Below, piece by piece: positions 6,483 through 9,942 of a stretch of 9,942 nt of DNA (its first letter is position 1; every line of letters begins with the position of its first letter). A program made the translations under genes and the position numbers. Origin of the DNA: Bacteroidota bacterium (GTDB lineage Bacteria; Bacteroidota; Bacteroidia; Flavobacteriales_D; Crocinitomicaceae); contig VGMK01000064.1 in NCBI GenBank assembly GCA_016866375.1, positions 1 through 9,942 of the forward strand. Direction: 5' to 3'. The notes under the pieces are model-generated. The model searched no databases and was not told where the DNA came from. It saw only the letters and a program-made list of their open reading frames with translations.

Positions 6483-7133
6483 GTGAAAAAACAACTTACA
6501 ATTGTTGGGATTGTCATTCTTACTCTACTCATCGCCGACCAAACGCTAAAGCTCTACATAAAATCAAACTTTTTACCATGGGATCAATGCAACATCCTTG
6601 GAGAGTGGTTTAAATTACGATACTCAGAAAATCAAGGAATGGCCTTTGGGACCACATTCGGGACAGCTATATGGCACAAATTAGCCTTAAGTATTTTTAG
6701 ACTTGTTGCGGTATTCTTTATAGCTTATTATATAATTCGCGAAGCACGAAAGGGAGTAAAAACGGAGTACCTTATTGCCATATCATTAATATTAACTGGT
6801 GCTACAGGAAATTTATTAGATTCTATGTTTCATGATTATTTATATCCTTTTGATCCATGCCATCAATACAACTGGATGGAGGGAACGGGTAATTTTGCAA
6901 AATGTGGTGACTTTGCTGAAAATATAGAAGTTAGACACCATGGATTTTTGTTAGGCAGTGTTGTAGACATGTTTCAATTTGATATGACTTGGCCTGATTG
7001 GGTACCCCTTGTGGGAGGAAGCGAGGTTTTTCCGGCTATTTGGAACTTAGCAGACGCATGTATTTCTATCGGTGTATTTATGCTTTTGATTCGCCAAAAA
7101 GTCTATTTCCCGAAGAAAGAAAAAGCAACTTAA
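6483..7133 (+). CDS. lspA: Lipoprotein signal peptidase (signal peptidase II)
   Basis: LspA is the inner-membrane aspartyl protease that removes signal peptides from prolipoproteins after Lgt has attached diacylglycerol. This 216-residue copy has four hydrophobic segments (about 5-25, 66-86, 96-113, 185-204). Conserved blocks are ADQTLK (18-23), ENQGMAFG (49-56), GATGNLLDS (106-114), GSVVDMFQF (158-166) and IWNLADACI (186-194). The catalytic aspartates are Asp162 and Asp191. The usual Arg after GNxxD is Ser114, as in other Bacteroidota as far as I recall. Between GNLLDS and GSVVDM there is a periplasmic insert of about 40 residues with Cys126 and Cys141, longer than in proteobacterial enzymes. 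The start is GTG directly after the dksA stop (TAGGTG), which suggests translational coupling. The stop TAA overlaps the stop of the convergent gene. Confidence 0.95.
   Translation: MKKQLTIVGIVILTLLIADQTLKLYIKSNFLPWDQCNILGEWFKLRYSENQGMAFGTTFGTAIWHKLALSIFRLVAVFFIAYYIIREARKGVKTEYLIAISLILTGATGNLLDSMFHDYLYPFDPCHQYNWMEGTGNFAKCGDFAENIEVRHHGFLLGSVVDMFQFDMTWPDWVPLVGGSEVFPAIWNLADACISIGVFMLLIRQKVYFPKKEKAT
7130..7133. other. Shared TTAA palindrome holding both convergent stop codons
   Basis: The plus-strand bases 7130-7133 are TTAA. Reading right, lspA stops at TAA 7131-7133. Reading left, the DUF5686 gene stops at TAA 7132-7130. The two coding regions therefore overlap tail to tail by 4 bp. No GC-rich hairpin followed by a T-run is visible on either side. 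Confidence 0.95.
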
Positions 7134-9577
7134 AAATTCCATTTCATACTTCTGTCGTTGAGTATCGCAAATGATATTTTGTAATCTGCGCTAAAGGGCA
7201 TTTTATTTCCTGAAGATAGAACTCCGTACAAACCAACCCTCAATCTTCTTCTCGAAATTTTGAAACTTCTTTCAAGACCAGCCAGGGTTTCAAAATGGAA
7301 CCAATTATACTCCTTAACATACAAGGCTCCTGCACCCAGAACCAGCCCCAATCTTGTTTTTTTCATGAATGGTATTTTATTAATCAGGGCACTGTTATCA
7401 TGATGTACTAGGTGAATTTCCGTCGAGTAATCGGTGGTTCTGAGCAAGGTATCAAGACCTTGAAAGGAATACAAGGGATTTGAAAACCAGATTGGATCAC
7501 TCCTCCGCTGAAATTTAAAGTCAGGTTCATAGAGGTTTCGGGTTGACAAGAATTTTCCAATTGAAAATCTGTAATTCGTTGTTCCTATGGTCCCTATTTT
7601 GAACGCTTGTTGGATATCAAATTGAATATACTCGTGATCAATATCACTCCCAAAGATAGAAGGTATTCCACGCTCGTAATTGATGAAGAAACTAGGCCAA
7701 GCCGATCCCAAAACAACTTTTCGATAAGGCTCTCTCATGTATTTTTGCCTAGGAGTATAGGATAACGTTATATCTGAAACCATTGCCTGATAAGCAGGAA
7801 AATCCATAAAGTCTGTATTTGGTATCCATTGATCAAAGAAAGTCACTTTGTTGAGGCCTGTCAAGGATCTGCGTTCTGAAAATTCAGTACTGAAATCCAC
7901 ATAAAACCCATTGAATAACTCATATTCAAAAGATGTTCTCATTTTAGTAGCCTCAATGAAATTGTCCCGCTTATATATTTGGGTGATTGCATCGTATCCT
8001 CGAATAACATCAAAATCGTGATTAAGGGACCACCTAAAAAATCCCTGATGAAATGGGTCGAAGCGATATTTCCACCAGGTATCTCCTTTAAGGTCATTAT
8101 TTAATATACCATAGGTAATTCGCGTATACGAATCGAGTGTCCTTTCATCTTTCCACTTTTTAAAAAAATCAAAATTCGGCGTTATGCGTGGTCCTCCGAT
8201 AGACATGGGTTGCAAAACCGTTGCCAAAGACCCAATTGTCCACTGGTATTTTTCTGCCCGATTTCGGTAATCTACACCAAACCAAAGAACCTTCAGAGCG
8301 GTGACCTTATTGAAAATAGCATCAACAGAGTCCAAGTATTCTTTTCTACTGTGTGCATCACGCAGGCTATCTTTCGCTAATATAAAGCGCTCTTCTTCTT
8401 CGGTCAAAACTACTTGGCGTTTATCGGACCAAAATGAAGAATCTTTGGTGTATGCTTCCTTTGTTGTCACAGCTAATTCGCTGTTGAAGAATTTTTTATT
8501 GAAATTAATTTCAAAGTCATAATTACTAAAAATAGCCTCAGTGATGCAATTTGATTTTTCTCCTCCGAAATTTCCCCCGTATTTAAATACCTGCTTTTCT
8601 AATAAGCAAAGAGAATCACCTGGATGAGAAAATGTTTGCTCAATTGAAAAGTAATCGTAGCGCTTTAAATTTCCTTTGTTCAAGGTCAATTCAATCTTAT
8701 CTACCAGCCATAAACTGTCAATTACATAAATGTAACCTTCGAGTGTTGTCGTTGCTATATTTCTAGGAATTATTTTAATTTTTGAAACCTTTTGGCCGTT
8801 GCGTTCAATTTTTTCCTCTAATTTATAACGATAACTTAAAATGCCCGGAACTGAAATTGGAGACATTATAGGATTCTCATGTAAATCGTTGAGCTGTAAT
8901 AAGTTTTCAAAGAAATTGAAATTGGATTTAACCGTTGTAGTGTAGTATAAAAAGTTATCTTTACCACGTAGCGTATACGCATTTCGTACCTCTTTGACAT
9001 TATTCGTTGGGGCATAGGAGCGATTTAATTGTACCTCCACTAAATTAATATTATCTGTCCAATCCCGCTTTTCATCTCCATTCAATGGATCATCATCCCT
9101 TTTAGAATTTTCTTGTTTTTCCTTACGTTCTATTTTCTCTGTGGCTTTAATGTAAACATCCACTTTATGTTTGTGATTCCAAAGATTCATTTGATCTCTT
9201 TTGTCAACCACCTTGAGCATAATATCCCGCCCAGGATTATACTTCTTTGCTGATAATTCAACAGAACCAAGGTCCTTTGCCCTCGCGGGAAATAATTGAA
9301 TGTCTTTTGAAACATCAATGCCGCCAATAGAAATGTAAGTCTCCCTATCTTCAAAACCAGGAGAGCTTACGACAAGGAAATACTCTCCAGGGAACAATGA
9401 CAGCTGGTATTTTCCGTTGAGATCGGCAATTGTACGCTGACTAGCATCATTTTTAATAAAAATTCTCGCATTTGGGATTGGAGAACCCCTTTCATCAAAA
9501 ACTAAACCACTAGCAAATTGCTGTGCCATAAATCCTGATGAAATTAATAAAAGGTGTAATAAAAATAAGGTCCTCAT
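7130..9577 (-). CDS. DUF5686 outer-membrane protein with carboxypeptidase-regulatory-like domain
   Basis: This 815-residue protein has a signal peptide (MRTLFLLHLLLISSGFMA, cleavage before QQ at 19). A CarboxypepD_reg-like beta-sandwich follows at about 22-96 (SGLVFDERGSPIPNARIF, then DLNGKYQLSLFPGEY). The rest matches the DUF5686 family, with the hallmarks RRSDPIWFSNPLYSFQGLD and NKIPFMKKTRL near the C-terminus. The last half is rich in alternating aromatic strands and the protein ends in WNF, a terminal aromatic typical of outer-membrane beta-barrels, so I infer a barrel from roughly residue 440 onward. A very charged stretch (about 149-173, many K, E, D) separates the sandwich from the following domain. 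The family's function is unknown; similar N-terminal domains occur on SusC/TonB-dependent receptors, but no TonB plug is evident here. It starts 31 bp after the small membrane-protein gene and is convergent with lspA. Confidence 0.88.
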   Translation of the reverse strand: MRTLFLLHLLLISSGFMAQQFASGLVFDERGSPIPNARIFIKNDASQRTIADLNGKYQLSLFPGEYFLVVSSPGFEDRETYISIGGIDVSKDIQLFPARAKDLGSVELSAKKYNPGRDIMLKVVDKRDQMNLWNHKHKVDVYIKATEKIERKEKQENSKRDDDPLNGDEKRDWTDNINLVEVQLNRSYAPTNNVKEVRNAYTLRGKDNFLYYTTTVKSNFNFFENLLQLNDLHENPIMSPISVPGILSYRYKLEEKIERNGQKVSKIKIIPRNIATTTLEGYIYVIDSLWLVDKIELTLNKGNLKRYDYFSIEQTFSHPGDSLCLLEKQVFKYGGNFGGEKSNCITEAIFSNYDFEINFNKKFFNSELAVTTKEAYTKDSSFWSDKRQVVLTEEEERFILAKDSLRDAHSRKEYLDSVDAIFNKVTALKVLWFGVDYRNRAEKYQWTIGSLATVLQPMSIGGPRITPNFDFFKKWKDERTLDSYTRITYGILNNDLKGDTWWKYRFDPFHQGFFRWSLNHDFDVIRGYDAITQIYKRDNFIEATKMRTSFEYELFNGFYVDFSTEFSERRSLTGLNKVTFFDQWIPNTDFMDFPAYQAMVSDITLSYTPRQKYMREPYRKVVLGSAWPSFFINYERGIPSIFGSDIDHEYIQFDIQQAFKIGTIGTTNYRFSIGKFLSTRNLYEPDFKFQRRSDPIWFSNPLYSFQGLDTLLRTTDYSTEIHLVHHDNSALINKIPFMKKTRLGLVLGAGALYVKEYNWFHFETLAGLERSFKISRRRLRVGLYGVLSSGNKMPFSADYKISFAILNDRSMKWNF

Positions 9578-9608
9578 TAATCTCTTGATAAATTAAAATA
9601 TACTCGAA

Positions 9609-9839
9609 TTAATTTTTTAACTTCTTTTGCTTTTGTTCCTCCAAATAGGATTGGTGATTAACAAACCTTTTCATCATCCATGTTTTCAAGAAATACATTC
9701 CGAGAGAGGTTAGAACAAAAAGGTAATAAAATACCCATTTTGAAAAACCATCCATAAATCCCATCACGGTAACAACAATAAAAATTAGGATAGCAGCTGT
9801 TAACCAGAAAAACCTCATGATGGTATTATATGTATTCAT
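9609..9839 (-). CDS. Small two-helix membrane protein, hypothetical
   Basis: This 76-residue protein has two predicted membrane helices (about 9-29 and 34-51). It ends in a charged, probably cytoplasmic tail with coiled character (KRFVNHQSYLEEQKQKKLKN). I do not recognise the family. The ATG at 9839 lies 5 nt after the stop of the preceding gene on the same strand. An AAAGGA lies just before it, closer than a normal ribosome site. An in-frame ATG at 9818 (MRFFWL) would remove seven residues and keep both helices. It sits 31 bp before the DUF5686 gene and is probably co-transcribed with it. Its good reading frame, start position and tight packing support a real gene; its role is unknown. Confidence 0.65.
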   Translation of the reverse strand: MNTYNTIMRFFWLTAAILIFIVVTVMGFMDGFSKWVFYYLFVLTSLGMYFLKTWMMKRFVNHQSYLEEQKQKKLKN

Positions 9840-9844
9840 ATCCT

Positions 9845-9942
9845 TTAATTTTTATTTTCTGAATCTTTTACTAAAATTTGACCTTCCGGTTTCAGTATTG
9901 TATATTTACTGAAGTCTTGTTTCGTTCGAAAACCAGTTCCTA
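9845..9942 (-). CDS. 3' end of an unidentified gene (C-terminal 31 residues)
   Basis: From the right edge a minus-strand frame stays open for 31 codons and ends with TAA at 9847-9845. It reads GTGFRTKQDFSKY, then TILKPEGQILVKDSENKN. The first complete codon occupies 9940-9938. The other two frames on this strand contain stops early, and the small membrane-protein gene begins 5 nt after this stop, which suits an operon partner. The tail is polar and ends in a lysine- and asparagine-rich sequence. I cannot name the family from so short a piece. Confidence 0.5.
   Translation of the reverse strand, partial: GTGFRTKQDFSKYTILKPEGQILVKDSENKN

Noticed and set aside
7134..7210. A terminator for lspA within the end of the convergent gene
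   Set aside because: I looked for a stem followed by a T-run on both strands and found none.
8301..8522. A 73-codon plus-strand frame inside the DUF5686 gene
   Set aside because: Antisense to a complete conserved coding region with no supporting signal.
1..9942. Defence system, mobile element, CRISPR array, tRNA or rRNA
   Set aside because: No transposase, integrase, nuclease-like cassette, spaced direct repeats or structural RNA signatures were seen. The genes are core metabolism and envelope functions.

Overview
The window looks like an ordinary chromosomal housekeeping stretch from a Bacteroidota bacterium, most likely in the Flavobacteriia. The evidence is AT-rich sequence, promoter boxes of the Bacteroidota type (TAnnTTTG, twice with an upstream TTG), a DUF5686 outer-membrane protein, a DUF6427-like membrane protein, a cysteine-poor TraR/DksA protein followed directly by lspA, and very tight gene packing. 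I see no mobile element, CRISPR array, RNA gene or phage gene.

Left part (1-5968) is all on the minus strand. Read in transcription order, it begins with a polytopic membrane protein (DUF6427-like, 5968-5027). Then come purQ (4976-4290), purD (4290-3016), a CNNM/CorC-type ion-transport protein (3026-1758), a secreted beta-propeller-like protein with a TTG start (1756-923) and a HAD phosphatase of the HxpB/YniC type (968-267). From purQ onward the genes overlap or lie 1 nt apart, so purQ to the phosphatase is probably one translationally coupled operon with its own promoter at about 4991-5023. After a 113-bp gap with a promoter and a perfect dyad, the first 51 codons of ruvB run off the left edge.

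Middle part (5969-7133): a 132-bp divergent spacer holds two plus-strand promoter-like boxes. They precede a dksA-like gene and lspA (lipoprotein signal peptidase). The two genes abut with no spacing, and lspA starts with GTG.

Right part (7130-9942) is on the minus strand. It holds the 3' end of an unidentified gene, a 76-residue two-helix membrane protein and an 815-residue DUF5686 outer-membrane protein with a carboxypeptidase-regulatory-like domain. The DUF5686 gene meets lspA tail to tail, both stop codons lying in one TTAA palindrome.

Functionally, PurD and PurQ catalyse steps 2 and 4 of de novo IMP synthesis. LspA matures lipoproteins, DksA-like proteins tune transcription and RuvB drives Holliday-junction migration. 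I found no convincing novel defence or mobile system. The points most worth a second look are the stand-alone PurQ, the unknown genes attached to the purine operon, the dyad over the ruvB promoter and the convergent stop overlap.
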